Positions 38,968-47,377 of a stretch of 64,000 nucleotides of DNA are shown here, piece after piece. Under the pieces are notes generated by a model that was given only the letters and a program-made list of their open reading frames with translations, was not told the DNA's origin and ran no database searches. Numbering within the stretch: the stretch's first letter is position 1; each line of letters opens with the position of its first letter. The stretch is from NCBI GenBank assembly GCA_900155415.1, contig LT700187.1, positions 1,922,001 through 1,986,000 of the forward strand, written 5' to 3'. Origin of the DNA: Christensenella massiliensis (GTDB lineage Bacteria; Bacillota; Clostridia; Christensenellales; Christensenellaceae). A program made the translations under genes and the position numbers.

Positions 38968-38984
38968 ATTGAAAAGAAAATCCT

Positions 38985-39080
38985 GCCTTTAAACAGGTCC
39001 GCTGAGAGGCCGTAAGGTGAACAGATCAAAGTAGCTTTTTGTGTGCCTTGCTGTGCCCTGCGGCGCAGCGAGGTTTTTTT
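38985..39080 (+). promoter_or_regulatory. PyrR-responsive attenuator leader
   Basis: Contains a PyrR-binding loop of the usual form (AGGTCC...TGAGAGGCC...TAAGG, 38995-39017). A terminator follows: CCTTGCTGTGCC (39046-39057) pairs with GGCGCAGCGAGG (39062-39073), then seven T. As in Bacillus pyr leaders, UMP-bound PyrR would stabilise the anti-antiterminator and let the terminator form when pyrimidines are plentiful. The motif match is by eye. Confidence 0.8.
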
Positions 39081-39130
39081 GTGGAACGGAGACGTACAGA
39101 CGCTTGGGTGTATGTAGTCGGAGGGAAAAA

Positions 39131-39685
39131 TTGGACGCAAAAAGAAAAGCCACGATCATGGATAAAGAGACGATGCAGCGGACGTTGAAGCGCATTGCTC
39201 ACCAGATAATCGAAAATACGGATGGAGCAAAAGAGCTCGTTTTTATCGGCATTGCCCGGCGCGGAGTTACGATCGCCGAGCGTATAGCAGACTATATTCG
39301 GGAATTTGAACATATCACTATTCCGATCGGAACGTTGGACATAACCTTTTACCGGGACGATCTTTCACATGACTCCGAGCAGCCTGTCGTGGGAACGTCA
39401 AATATTGGTTTTGCCATAGACGGCAAGCGGATCGTAATGTTTGACGATGTGCTCTATACCGGCCGTACCGCACGTGCCGCCATGGATGCGATCATGGACA
39501 TGGGACGCCCCAGTTTTATTAAATTTGCGGTGCTTGTAGACCGCGGGCATCGCGAGCTTCCGATCCGTGCGGATTTTGTAGGAAAAAATGTACCGACGGC
39601 GGCACACGAACAGGTTTCGGTCAGGGTTGCGGAATTTGACGGCGAAGAAAGCGTCGATATTTGCGACCTAAAAAATGATGGATAA
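39131..39685 (+). CDS. pyrR: PyrR bifunctional regulator/uracil phosphoribosyltransferase
   Basis: RNA-binding attenuation protein with a PRTase fold. 184 aa from TTG 39131, chosen because GGAGGG lies 6 nt upstream and the N terminus then aligns with Bacillus PyrR. The PRPP loop is VMFDDVLYTGRTARAAMDA; LVDRGHRELPIRADFVGKN is diagnostic. It controls the leader just upstream and perhaps others. Its stop lies inside a terminator stem, so part of transcription ends before pyrP. Confidence 0.95.
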   Translation: MDAKRKATIMDKETMQRTLKRIAHQIIENTDGAKELVFIGIARRGVTIAERIADYIREFEHITIPIGTLDITFYRDDLSHDSEQPVVGTSNIGFAIDGKRIVMFDDVLYTGRTARAAMDAIMDMGRPSFIKFAVLVDRGHRELPIRADFVGKNVPTAAHEQVSVRVAEFDGEESVDICDLKNDG

Positions 39686-39710
39686 GCCTTATCGCACCGA
39701 TAAGGCTTTT
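39684..39710 (+). terminator. Terminator after pyrR
   Basis: AAGCCTTATC/GATAAGGCTT, GCACC loop, TTTTT tail; overlaps the pyrR stop codon. Confidence 0.8.
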
Positions 39711-39718
39711 TCATGCTT

Positions 39719-39742
39719 TTATACTGCTTCAAGCAGTATAAA
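39719..39742 (+). terminator. Second hairpin between pyrR and pyrP
   Basis: TTATACTG-CTTCAAG-CAGTATAA, a compact AT-rich stem without a strong U-tract. It could be an additional terminator or a pyrP leader hairpin. Confidence 0.5.
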
Positions 39743-39778
39743 AAGAACTTATATATCATATCATTTGGGAGGTATTGT

Positions 39779-41098
39779 ATGGAAAACTCATTAGACCAAC
39801 AGAGCAGCATGGGGAAAAAGCTGATCCTTGGATTCCAGCACTTGTTTGCCATGTTTGGCTCGACAGTATTGGTTCCACTCCTCACGGGTCTGAATCCTGC
39901 GGTGGCGATTTGCTGTGCGGGGATCGGCACGCTGATCTTTCATCTGATCACCAAGGGAAAGGTTCCGGTGTTTCTTGGCTCCAGCTTCGCATTTATTGGT
40001 GTCATCGTACTTGTAGCGACACAAATAAGCGGCGTGGACCCGTCGGTGGAGGGCTACCTCGCGTCGCCGGAATATCAGGCGGCTCTTCCGTATGTAGCAA
40101 TAGGGATCATGGCGGCCGGAGCGCTGTATTTGATTCTTGCGCTTGTCGTTAAGTTCGTTGGGGTAAAACGCGTAATGTCCGTATTCCCGCCTATCGTAAC
40201 GGGACCGATGATCATGGTGATCGGCCTCACACTGGCGCCGACGGCGTTCGACAACATCGTAACAGCGCCCGCAGCGGCAGGCGTGGCGGATGTTCTGTGG
40301 ATGCGTTGGGTCATCGCGCTGATCGTCGTTGTGACTATGGTCGTGATTTCTATCTTTGCGAAAGGCTTTTTTAAGCTGGTTCCTATCATTATCGCAATCG
40401 GAGTCGGATATGTCAGCGCCGCGCTGATGGGGCAGGTAGACTTCTCGGGATTTCAGGATGGGGCGAATCTGGGTTTCCAAATCCCCGCATTCAATATTTT
40501 CCTGACGCATGAGCTCGACCCGCAGGGCGTTATTACCTCAGTCAGCATTATCGCGCCGATTGCGATCGTGACTTTTATGGAGCATATCGGCGACATCACA
40601 ACGAACGGCGCCGTGGTCGGCAAAAATTTCATTGAAGATCCGGGCCTGCACAGGACCTTGGCGGGAGATGGAATTGCAACAATGGTTGCAGGTTTCCTCG
40701 GAGGCCCGGCCAATACCACCTATGGCGAAAACACCGGCGTGCTGGCTGTAACGAAAAATTATAATCCGGCGACTCTCCGAATCGCAGCAGTATTTGCAAT
40801 CATCATAAGCTTTTTCGGCGTATTCACGACGTTTCTCGGCTCCATTCCGGGAGCGGTCATGGGCGGCGTATCGATCCTGCTGTTCGGTATGATCGCGACG
40901 ATTGGCCTGCGTACTCTTGCGGAAGCCAAGCTTGATTTCAGCCATAGCCGGAACCTGATCATTGTTTCCTTGATGTTGGTGATCGGGCTCGGCCTTTCGG
41001 GCGGTATCCAGTTTTCAGAATCCTTTACGCTCTCCAATATCTTCCTGAGCGCTCTTGCAGGAATTATTCTGAACGCAGTGCTTCCCAAAAATATTTGA
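39779..41098 (+). CDS. pyrP: Uracil permease (nucleobase:cation symporter-2)
   Basis: 439-aa polytopic membrane protein of the NCS2/UraA family: QHLFAMFGSTVLVP near the N terminus, MEHIGDITTNGAVVGKNF and the GGPANTTYGENTGVLAVTKN substrate segment. Start ATG after GGGAGG. Placement after pyrR supports uracil uptake. Followed by a GC-rich hairpin. Confidence 0.94.
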   Translation: MENSLDQQSSMGKKLILGFQHLFAMFGSTVLVPLLTGLNPAVAICCAGIGTLIFHLITKGKVPVFLGSSFAFIGVIVLVATQISGVDPSVEGYLASPEYQAALPYVAIGIMAAGALYLILALVVKFVGVKRVMSVFPPIVTGPMIMVIGLTLAPTAFDNIVTAPAAAGVADVLWMRWVIALIVVVTMVVISIFAKGFFKLVPIIIAIGVGYVSAALMGQVDFSGFQDGANLGFQIPAFNIFLTHELDPQGVITSVSIIAPIAIVTFMEHIGDITTNGAVVGKNFIEDPGLHRTLAGDGIATMVAGFLGGPANTTYGENTGVLAVTKNYNPATLRIAAVFAIIISFFGVFTTFLGSIPGAVMGGVSILLFGMIATIGLRTLAEAKLDFSHSRNLIIVSLMLVIGLGLSGGIQFSESFTLSNIFLSALAGIILNAVLPKNI

Positions 41099-41101
41099 AA
41101 A

Positions 41102-41127
41102 AAGCGGGCGGGGCGACCCGCCCGCTT
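41102..41127 (+). terminator. GC-rich hairpin after pyrP
   Basis: Perfect 11-bp stem AAGCGGGCGGG/CCCGCCCGCTT with a GCGA loop but a poor U-tract. It may attenuate rather than end transcription into pyrC. Confidence 0.6.
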
Positions 41128-41146
41128 CTATGCATAAAGGAGCTAT

Positions 41147-42427
41147 ATGTCAATACTGATCCGGAATATTACGGCTGTAAATGCAGACGGAATACAGCAA
41201 AATACAGATATCTATATTGAAAAGGACCGTATTGCGGAAATCGCGGCGGGAATTTCTCAAACGGCGGAGCGGGTGATCGATGGAACCGGGCTGGTGGCGT
41301 TCCCGGGTTTTTTGGATCTGCACTGTCATTTAAGGGACCCGGGACTCACTTACAAAGAAGACATCAGATCGGGTACGCGCGCGGCGGCTGCGGGAGGCTA
41401 CACAGCGGTATGCTGTATGCCCAACACCAAGCCGGTCATAGACTGCGCAGAAGTGATACGCTATGTTTTGCGGCAGGCAGAGGAAGCCGGATATGCGGAG
41501 GTACTGCCCGTTGCTGCAATAACACGCGGTATGAGGGGAAACGAGTTGACGGATTTCCCCGCGTTGCTTCGGGCGGGAGCAGCCGCTTTTTCAGACGACG
41601 GACTGCCCGTTGCGAAAGATGAGGTGATTCTCGCGGCAATGCGGCAGGCGAAAGGATGCCGTGCGCTTTTGATGCTGCACGAGGAGGATCTCAAAAACCG
41701 GGGACAGGGTATCGTGCACGATGGGCAGAACGCCAAAAAAGCGCGTCTTGCAGGAATACCGCGTGCGATAGAAGAGGACATGACGGCGCGCGATATTGCT
41801 TTTGCCGAGCAGGTTGGCATTCCAATCCATATTTGTCATGTTTCGACAGCCGGAAGCGTTCAGCTTGTGCGTGATGCCAAAAAAAGAGGCGTGCGTGTGA
41901 CCTGTGAAACGGGTCCGCATTATTATTCCATTACAGATGCAGAAATTCTGGATGGTAATCCGAATGCGAAGGTGAATCCCCCTCTTCGTGAAGAAACGGA
42001 TAGAGAAGCAGTCTGCCGGGGGCTCGCAGACGGAACGATCGATGCGATCGCCACAGATCATGCGCCGCATAGTGAAGAAGAAAAGGCGATGGGGATCGCA
42101 AAGGCGCCATTCGGCATGATCGGATTTGAAACGGCATTTCCCCTGACGGTGACGCATTTGTTTGAAAGCGGGATCATCGGGCTCACCGATATTGCAAGGC
42201 TGCTGTCAAAACGGCCGCATGAGATATTGGGCAGAAACGGCGGGGAGCTCAAAAAAAATACAGCTGCAGATATTGTGATATGCGACATGAACGAGAAATT
42301 CGTGTATAATAAAGATAGCGTTGTTTCAAAAGCAAGAAACAGTCCGTTTTTGGGAATGGAGCTAAAAGGACGCGTATGTTATACGATCAGGAAAGGGAAT
42401 TTTACCTATGATAGACAAGCTGATTGA
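41147..42427 (+). CDS. pyrC: Dihydroorotase
   Basis: Closes carbamoyl aspartate to dihydroorotate (pyrimidine step 3). 426 aa, type I. Metal site DLHCHLRDPG, then ICHVST and ATDHAPHS. AAAGGAG before the ATG. Overlaps pyrF by 20 nt. Confidence 0.96.
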   Translation: MSILIRNITAVNADGIQQNTDIYIEKDRIAEIAAGISQTAERVIDGTGLVAFPGFLDLHCHLRDPGLTYKEDIRSGTRAAAAGGYTAVCCMPNTKPVIDCAEVIRYVLRQAEEAGYAEVLPVAAITRGMRGNELTDFPALLRAGAAAFSDDGLPVAKDEVILAAMRQAKGCRALLMLHEEDLKNRGQGIVHDGQNAKKARLAGIPRAIEEDMTARDIAFAEQVGIPIHICHVSTAGSVQLVRDAKKRGVRVTCETGPHYYSITDAEILDGNPNAKVNPPLREETDREAVCRGLADGTIDAIATDHAPHSEEEKAMGIAKAPFGMIGFETAFPLTVTHLFESGIIGLTDIARLLSKRPHEILGRNGGELKKNTAADIVICDMNEKFVYNKDSVVSKARNSPFLGMELKGRVCYTIRKGNFTYDRQAD

Positions 42428-43334
42428 GCGGATTGCAGAAAAACAGAGCCCGATCTGTGTAGGGCTTGATACGAAGTTTGATTATATTCCGCAGGAGTTT
42501 TTATCGCGCGAATTCGAAAAGGACGCGCTTACCTATGCGGCGACGAACATATTTCAGTATAATTGTGCTTTGATCGATGCGGTTGCAGATATCGTGCCGG
42601 CGGTAAAGGTTCAGATCGCCTATTATGAAATGTATGGCTGCGAGGGAATGAAGGCGTTTCGGGATACGATCCGCTATGCTAAAAATGCAGGGCTTATTGT
42701 AATTGCCGATGTGAAGCGCAATGATATCGGCGCGACGGCTACGGCCTACTCCAGCGCCTATTTGGGGAGGACTAAGATCGGCGAGGAAGAGATCCCTGTG
42801 TTTGATGCTGACTTTGCGACTGTTAACGGATATCTTGGAACGGATGGGATAGCACCTTTCGTAGAGGATTGCCGGAAATATGAAAAAGGGATATTCGTGT
42901 TGGTAAAGACATCCAATAAAAGCTCGGGAGAGCTTCAGGATATTGAGATTGAAGGGAAAACCATCTATGACCGCATGGCCGACTACGTTGCCCGGTGGGG
43001 GGAAGATTGTATCGGCGTTTATGGATATTCCTCCGTTGGAGCAGTCATAGGGGCGACTTATCCGCAGCAGGCGGAACGCATCCGCGAGACCCATCCGCAT
43101 ATCTTTGTCCTGATTCCGGGATATGGCGCGCAGGGCGGCAGCGCAGAAGGGCTGATACCAAATTTTGACAAAAAGGGGCTTGGCGGGATCGTCAACAATT
43201 CCCGGGCGATCCTGACCGCATATCAGAATGAAAAATATGCGGGCCTGTCGTTTGAAAAAGCGGCGAGGGAAGCGACTCTCGCAATGCAGAGAGATATTTT
43301 AGAAACATTCGCAAAGCATGGAATAGCTTATTAA
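42408..43334 (+). CDS. pyrF: Orotidine 5'-phosphate decarboxylase (type 2)
   Basis: Final UMP-forming step. 308 aa, the longer type 2 class, with catalytic VIADVKRNDIGATA and VLVKTSNKSSGELQD. Begins inside the end of pyrC. Confidence 0.95.
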   Translation: MIDKLIERIAEKQSPICVGLDTKFDYIPQEFLSREFEKDALTYAATNIFQYNCALIDAVADIVPAVKVQIAYYEMYGCEGMKAFRDTIRYAKNAGLIVIADVKRNDIGATATAYSSAYLGRTKIGEEEIPVFDADFATVNGYLGTDGIAPFVEDCRKYEKGIFVLVKTSNKSSGELQDIEIEGKTIYDRMADYVARWGEDCIGVYGYSSVGAVIGATYPQQAERIRETHPHIFVLIPGYGAQGGSAEGLIPNFDKKGLGGIVNNSRAILTAYQNEKYAGLSFEKAAREATLAMQRDILETFAKHGIAY

Positions 43335-43384
43335 ATGGGCTGCATAGAAAAAGGAAAGAAGCCTTACGGAGGTGGCAGAAAAGA

Positions 43385-44449
43385 ATGGCATATTTGACAC
43401 TTGAAGATGGAACGATCTTTAAAGGAGAATCCTTTGGTGCAAAAGTCGATATTATGGGCGAGGTTGTTTTCAATACGGGAATGACGGGATATCAGGAGGT
43501 TCTGACCGATCCTTCCTATTGCGGACAGATCGTAACGATGACCTACCCGATGATCGGAAATTACGGGATCGACGAAGCCGTTTCGGAATCAGCGAGGCCA
43601 CAGGTGCGGGCATTTGTGATGCGTGAAGTGTGTAAAGAGCCGTCGAACTGGAACTGTAAGGAAACGCTGCAGGAATATTTGGAGCGTTATCAAATCGTTG
43701 GCTTGGCGGGGATCGATACGCGCGAGCTGACGCGCAAGATTCGTGATAAAGGAACGATGCATGGCATCATTACACAGGTTCCTCCATCCGTCCATCAGAT
43801 CGAGGAGATGAAAGTGTTTGAAGTGGAACGTCCCGTGGAAGTAACGACATGCAGGGAAAAATATTGTTATTGTGACGGGGAACGCAAGGTAGCCGTATTG
43901 GATTTCGGACTGAAACGCAATATTTTGCGCAGCCTTGAAAAGCGCGGCTGCGCGCTTACTGTATTCCCGGCACGCACGGCGCCGGAGGAGATTCTTGCAG
44001 GCGGCTTTGACGGCCTGATGCTGACGAACGGGCCGGGAGACCCTAAGGTCAATACGGAAATCATCGAAAACCTAAAGCAGTTGATTGGGAAAATGCCTAT
44101 TTTTGGGATTTGCCTCGGACATCAGCTGGTGGCGCTTGCAATGGGCGCTGATACGGAAAAACTGAAATATGGCCATAGGGGAGCGAATCATCCCGTCAAG
44201 GATATGCAGAAAAACAAAGTCTATATCACGTCGCAGAACCATGGTTATACGATCATGAGCAGGTCGCTTCCGGCATGCGCCGTTGTGTCGCACAAAAACT
44301 GGAACGACCAGACGATAGAAGGCGTAAAATATATCGGTTATCCGATGTTTACGGTCCAATTCCATCCGGAGGCAGCGCCGGGGCCGGAGGATACAGCCTA
44401 TTTATTTGATGAGTTCATTGAATTGATTGACAGGAAGAGACGGACATGA
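43385..44449 (+). CDS. carA: Carbamoyl phosphate synthase small subunit
   Basis: Glutaminase subunit providing ammonia to CarB. 354 aa. N-terminal CarA domain and class I amidotransferase with nucleophile Cys in FGICLGHQ, and His/Glu in QFHPEAAPGP. Preceded by GGAGG. The next gene is pyrK by ATGA overlap, with no carB between; the large subunit must be elsewhere. Confidence 0.95.
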   Translation: MAYLTLEDGTIFKGESFGAKVDIMGEVVFNTGMTGYQEVLTDPSYCGQIVTMTYPMIGNYGIDEAVSESARPQVRAFVMREVCKEPSNWNCKETLQEYLERYQIVGLAGIDTRELTRKIRDKGTMHGIITQVPPSVHQIEEMKVFEVERPVEVTTCREKYCYCDGERKVAVLDFGLKRNILRSLEKRGCALTVFPARTAPEEILAGGFDGLMLTNGPGDPKVNTEIIENLKQLIGKMPIFGICLGHQLVALAMGADTEKLKYGHRGANHPVKDMQKNKVYITSQNHGYTIMSRSLPACAVVSHKNWNDQTIEGVKYIGYPMFTVQFHPEAAPGPEDTAYLFDEFIELIDRKRRT

Positions 44450-45231
44450 TAAAGAAGCAGTTTGCGGAGCGGGTGTTGGAGAACCGCTTGATTGCTGAAA
44501 ACACCTATCTGATGAGGCTGACGTGTGCAGAAGAGGTTATTCGTCTTTTTCGGCCGGGACAGTTTGCGCATATAGAGATACCAAACGCCGGAGAGCTTTT
44601 GCTGCGCAGGCCGATCAGCATCAACTATGTTGACAGTACAAAAAAAGAAGTGCATCTTGCTTACAATGTTGTCGGAAAGGGAACCGAGCGTCTTTCATAC
44701 GTACATCCGAATGATGTGATAGACGTGCTTATGCCGCTCGGAAACGGTTTTCAGCTTACAGACAGCATGAAAAAAGTATGGCTCGTTGGAGGCGGTATCG
44801 GGATCGCGCCTTTAAAATCCCTGACGTGTAAATATCCGGACAGGGAATATACGGCATTTCTCGGCTACCGCAGTAAAAGCTGTGTATATGAGGTGAAAGA
44901 TTTTGAAGCGTTTGCCAAAACGTATGTGACGACGGATGACGGGAGCTATTGCAGAAAAGGATTCTGCACAGACGTATTGCTTGAGGAAATCGAAAAAAGC
45001 GGAGCGCCGGACGTCATTTTGGCCTGCGGACCGCATTTGTTCTTTCGCTCTCTTGCGCGGGTGGTGGAAAAGATAGGCGGTATTCCTGCATTTGTTTCTT
45101 TAGAGCAGCGTATGGGCTGTGGTACAGGGGGCTGTGCGACCTGTGTCTGCAAAGTGGGCGGAAAGCACAAAAAAGTGTGTCTGCAAGGACCGGTATTCCC
45201 AATACGGGAGGTGGATTCCCTATATGACTGA
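44446..45231 (+). CDS. pyrK: Dihydroorotate dehydrogenase electron-transfer subunit
   Basis: 261-aa FAD and 2Fe-2S protein that passes electrons from PyrD to NAD. FAD site LLRRPISI, NAD-binding GGGIGIAPLKSL, and cluster cysteines in CGTGGCATCVCK...VCLQGP near the C terminus. Overlaps carA by 4 nt and pyrD by 8 nt. Confidence 0.95.
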   Translation: MIKKQFAERVLENRLIAENTYLMRLTCAEEVIRLFRPGQFAHIEIPNAGELLLRRPISINYVDSTKKEVHLAYNVVGKGTERLSYVHPNDVIDVLMPLGNGFQLTDSMKKVWLVGGGIGIAPLKSLTCKYPDREYTAFLGYRSKSCVYEVKDFEAFAKTYVTTDDGSYCRKGFCTDVLLEEIEKSGAPDVILACGPHLFFRSLARVVEKIGGIPAFVSLEQRMGCGTGGCATCVCKVGGKHKKVCLQGPVFPIREVDSLYD

Positions 45232-46138
45232 TATGCGTGTTGAGATCGCCGGAGTTGAATTGAAAAATCCGGTCATTACCGCCTCCGGCACATTCGGATT
45301 TGCGGAAGAATATGCGCCGTATATGGAGCTTTCCGGCATTGGTGCGGTTGGCCTGAAGGCGCTTACGCGCGGGGAACGACAGGGAAACCCGCCGGTACGT
45401 ATAGCAGAGACCGCAAGTGGGATATTGAATTCGGTCGGGCTCCAAAATCCGGGAGTGGACGAATTTCTGCGGACGATTTGGCCGCGCATCAGAAATATCG
45501 ATACGGTCAGGATCGCCAATATCGCAGGAGCATGCGTTGAGGATTACCTTTATGTTACGGAACGTCTTAACGATACGGAGATCGAGCTTTATGAGATCAA
45601 CGTGTCCTGCCCGAATGTAAAACATGGCGGCGTCAACTTCGGGACGGATGCAAAAACATTGTATGGAGTAGTTTCAGAAATCAAGAGGATATCAAAAAAG
45701 CCCATTATCGTGAAACTGACGCCCAATGTCGCACATATTGCAGAAATGGCGCGTGCGGCTTCGGACGGGGGAGCAGATGCTCTGTCGCTCATCAATACTC
45801 TGACGGGAATGGCGATAGACGCACATACGAAGCGGCCTGTGCTGGCAAATATAACGGGCGGCTTATCCGGGCCGGCGGTAAAGCCGGTCGCTCTGCGTAT
45901 GGTATGGGAAGTCTATCAGGCAAAGCTTGGCCTTCCGATCATCGGTATGGGAGGAATCATGACAGGAGAGGATGCCGCAGAATTCATGATCGCCGGAGCA
46001 GACGCAGTTATGGTGGGAACAGCAACGATGCGTGATCCGGCTGCGGCAGAAAATATTGCAGGAGAACTGGAGCGCTTCGCGCAGGAAGAAGGACTTCAGG
46101 CTGTCCGGGAACTGACCGGTTCGCTGAGTATAGAATAG
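45224..46138 (+). CDS. pyrD: Dihydroorotate dehydrogenase, class 1B catalytic subunit
   Basis: Oxidises dihydroorotate to orotate with FMN. 304 aa from ATG 45224 (GGGAGGT upstream). Catalytic Cys in [17 protein letters not shown] residues in VKLTPN and [11 protein letters not shown]. Pairs with PyrK. Confidence 0.96.
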   Translation: MTDMRVEIAGVELKNPVITASGTFGFAEEYAPYMELSGIGAVGLKALTRGERQGNPPVRIAETASGILNSVGLQNPGVDEFLRTIWPRIRNIDTVRIANIAGACVEDYLYVTERLNDTEIELYEINVSCPNVKHGGVNFGTDAKTLYGVVSEIKRISKKPIIVKLTPNVAHIAEMARAASDGGADALSLINTLTGMAIDAHTKRPVLANITGGLSGPAVKPVALRMVWEVYQAKLGLPIIGMGGIMTGEDAAEFMIAGADAVMVGTATMRDPAAAENIAGELERFAQEEGLQAVRELTGSLSIE

Positions 46139-46151
46139 AGAGGGAGATACA

Positions 46152-46733
46152 ATGACGAGAGAAGAGATTATAGCGATTTTTAAAGAAAAGGAAGTAATGC
46201 TGGAGGGACATTTTCTGCTTACGTCGGGAAGACATTCCGATAAATATATGCAATGTGCAAAATTATTCCAATATCCGGACGTATCGGAAAAGATTTGCGC
46301 GCAGCTGGCAGAGCAGTTTTCTGATATGAAGATAGACCTTGTAGTTGGCCCGGCAATCGGCGGGATCATCATGGCCTACGAAATGGCTCGGCAGCTTGGC
46401 GTAAAAAATATTTTCGCAGAGCGGGAAAATGGAAAAATGACCCTGCGCCGCGGATTTTCTGTAGAAAAAGGTACGCGGGTATTGGTCACGGAAGATGTTG
46501 TAACGACGGGAGGCTCCGTTAAGGAGGTTATCGCGCTTCTTACAGAAATGGGAGCAGAGGTCGTTGGCGTAGGGAGCGTAGTGGACAGAAGCGCCGGGAA
46601 GGTGGATTTCGGTGTGCCGTTCCGGGCGGTGCTCTCCATGGAAGTAAGATCCTATGAAGCAGATGAGTGCCCGATCTGCAAGACGGGGATGCCGCTCGTA
46701 AAACCGGGCAGCCGGACACTGCCGGTAAAGTAA
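46152..46733 (+). CDS. pyrE: Orotate phosphoribosyltransferase
   Basis: Joins orotate and PRPP to orotidine 5'-phosphate. 193 aa with PRPP loop [17 protein letters not shown] and [20 protein letters not shown] upstream. Last gene of the operon. Confidence 0.95.
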   Translation: MTREEIIAIFKEKEVMLEGHFLLTSGRHSDKYMQCAKLFQYPDVSEKICAQLAEQFSDMKIDLVVGPAIGGIIMAYEMARQLGVKNIFAERENGKMTLRRGFSVEKGTRVLVTEDVVTTGGSVKEVIALLTEMGAEVVGVGSVVDRSAGKVDFGVPFRAVLSMEVRSYEADECPICKTGMPLVKPGSRTLPVK

Positions 46734-46744
46734 CAAAAACAGAA

Positions 46745-46775
46745 AACAGCCGTGGAGACTCACGGCTGTTTTTTT
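46745..46775. terminator. Terminator of the pyr operon
   Basis: 10-bp stem AACAGCCGTG/CACGGCTGTT with seven T on the plus strand and A-rich sequence on the other side, so it may also end the convergent rqcH pair. Confidence 0.88.
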
Positions 46776-46783
46776 ACAGCTAT

Positions 46784-47377
46784 TCACTCTAAAGAAGAGG
46801 GAAGTTCGGAATATTTGGGAGCGTGAAAGCGCAGGCTGCGCTGGAACCATTGATTGAACGGCCAGATGCCGTCGATGTGCGCAGGAAGAGAGCCATGATA
46901 TAAAAGACGCTTGTCATACAGGCGGGCATCATAAAAGCCTTTCCCTGCACCTTTTTCTCCGAGATTTACATAAAAACTGCGAATTTCCCGCCCCAGAATA
47001 TTATCTGCGCATATACTGCAATATTTACGCGTGAGAACGGTAGGAGGTATCCTGCGGCGTATGATAGATGTGATATGGAGATCCCCCTCAAAATAGGCGC
47101 GCGTGCTTCCGTCCGGATAATCGGCATAAGCGATTATTTTCCTTAAAATATCTCCGTCATACCAAAGAAACATCAGCTCATTCAACTGAACATAATCCCA
47201 CGTATTTACAACAGGAGAAAGCTGAACGCGGATACGGTCTTTGTTGGAAAGGGAATACCATCCATTTGGGGAATGGCCGCGCTTGACGATATATTTATCC
47301 GGAATCAGAATATTCCGGTTTTCATTTCGATCTATCCCGCTTGTAAATATGTCATAGATCTCACTGCGGATATCCAT
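46784..47377 (-). CDS. Uncharacterised protein coupled to rqcH
   Basis: 197 aa, soluble, no signal or membrane segment. It has an aromatic-rich core (GWYSLSNKDRIRVQLSPV, MFLWYDGDILRKIIAYADY) and one CSIC pair. I do not recognise the family. Its ATG overlaps the rqcH stop by one base (TGATG), so it is translated in step with the ribosome-quality-control factor. Function unknown. Confidence 0.75.
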   Translation of the reverse strand: MDIRSEIYDIFTSGIDRNENRNILIPDKYIVKRGHSPNGWYSLSNKDRIRVQLSPVVNTWDYVQLNELMFLWYDGDILRKIIAYADYPDGSTRAYFEGDLHITSIIRRRIPPTVLTRKYCSICADNILGREIRSFYVNLGEKGAGKGFYDARLYDKRLLYHGSLPAHIDGIWPFNQWFQRSLRFHAPKYSELPSSLE

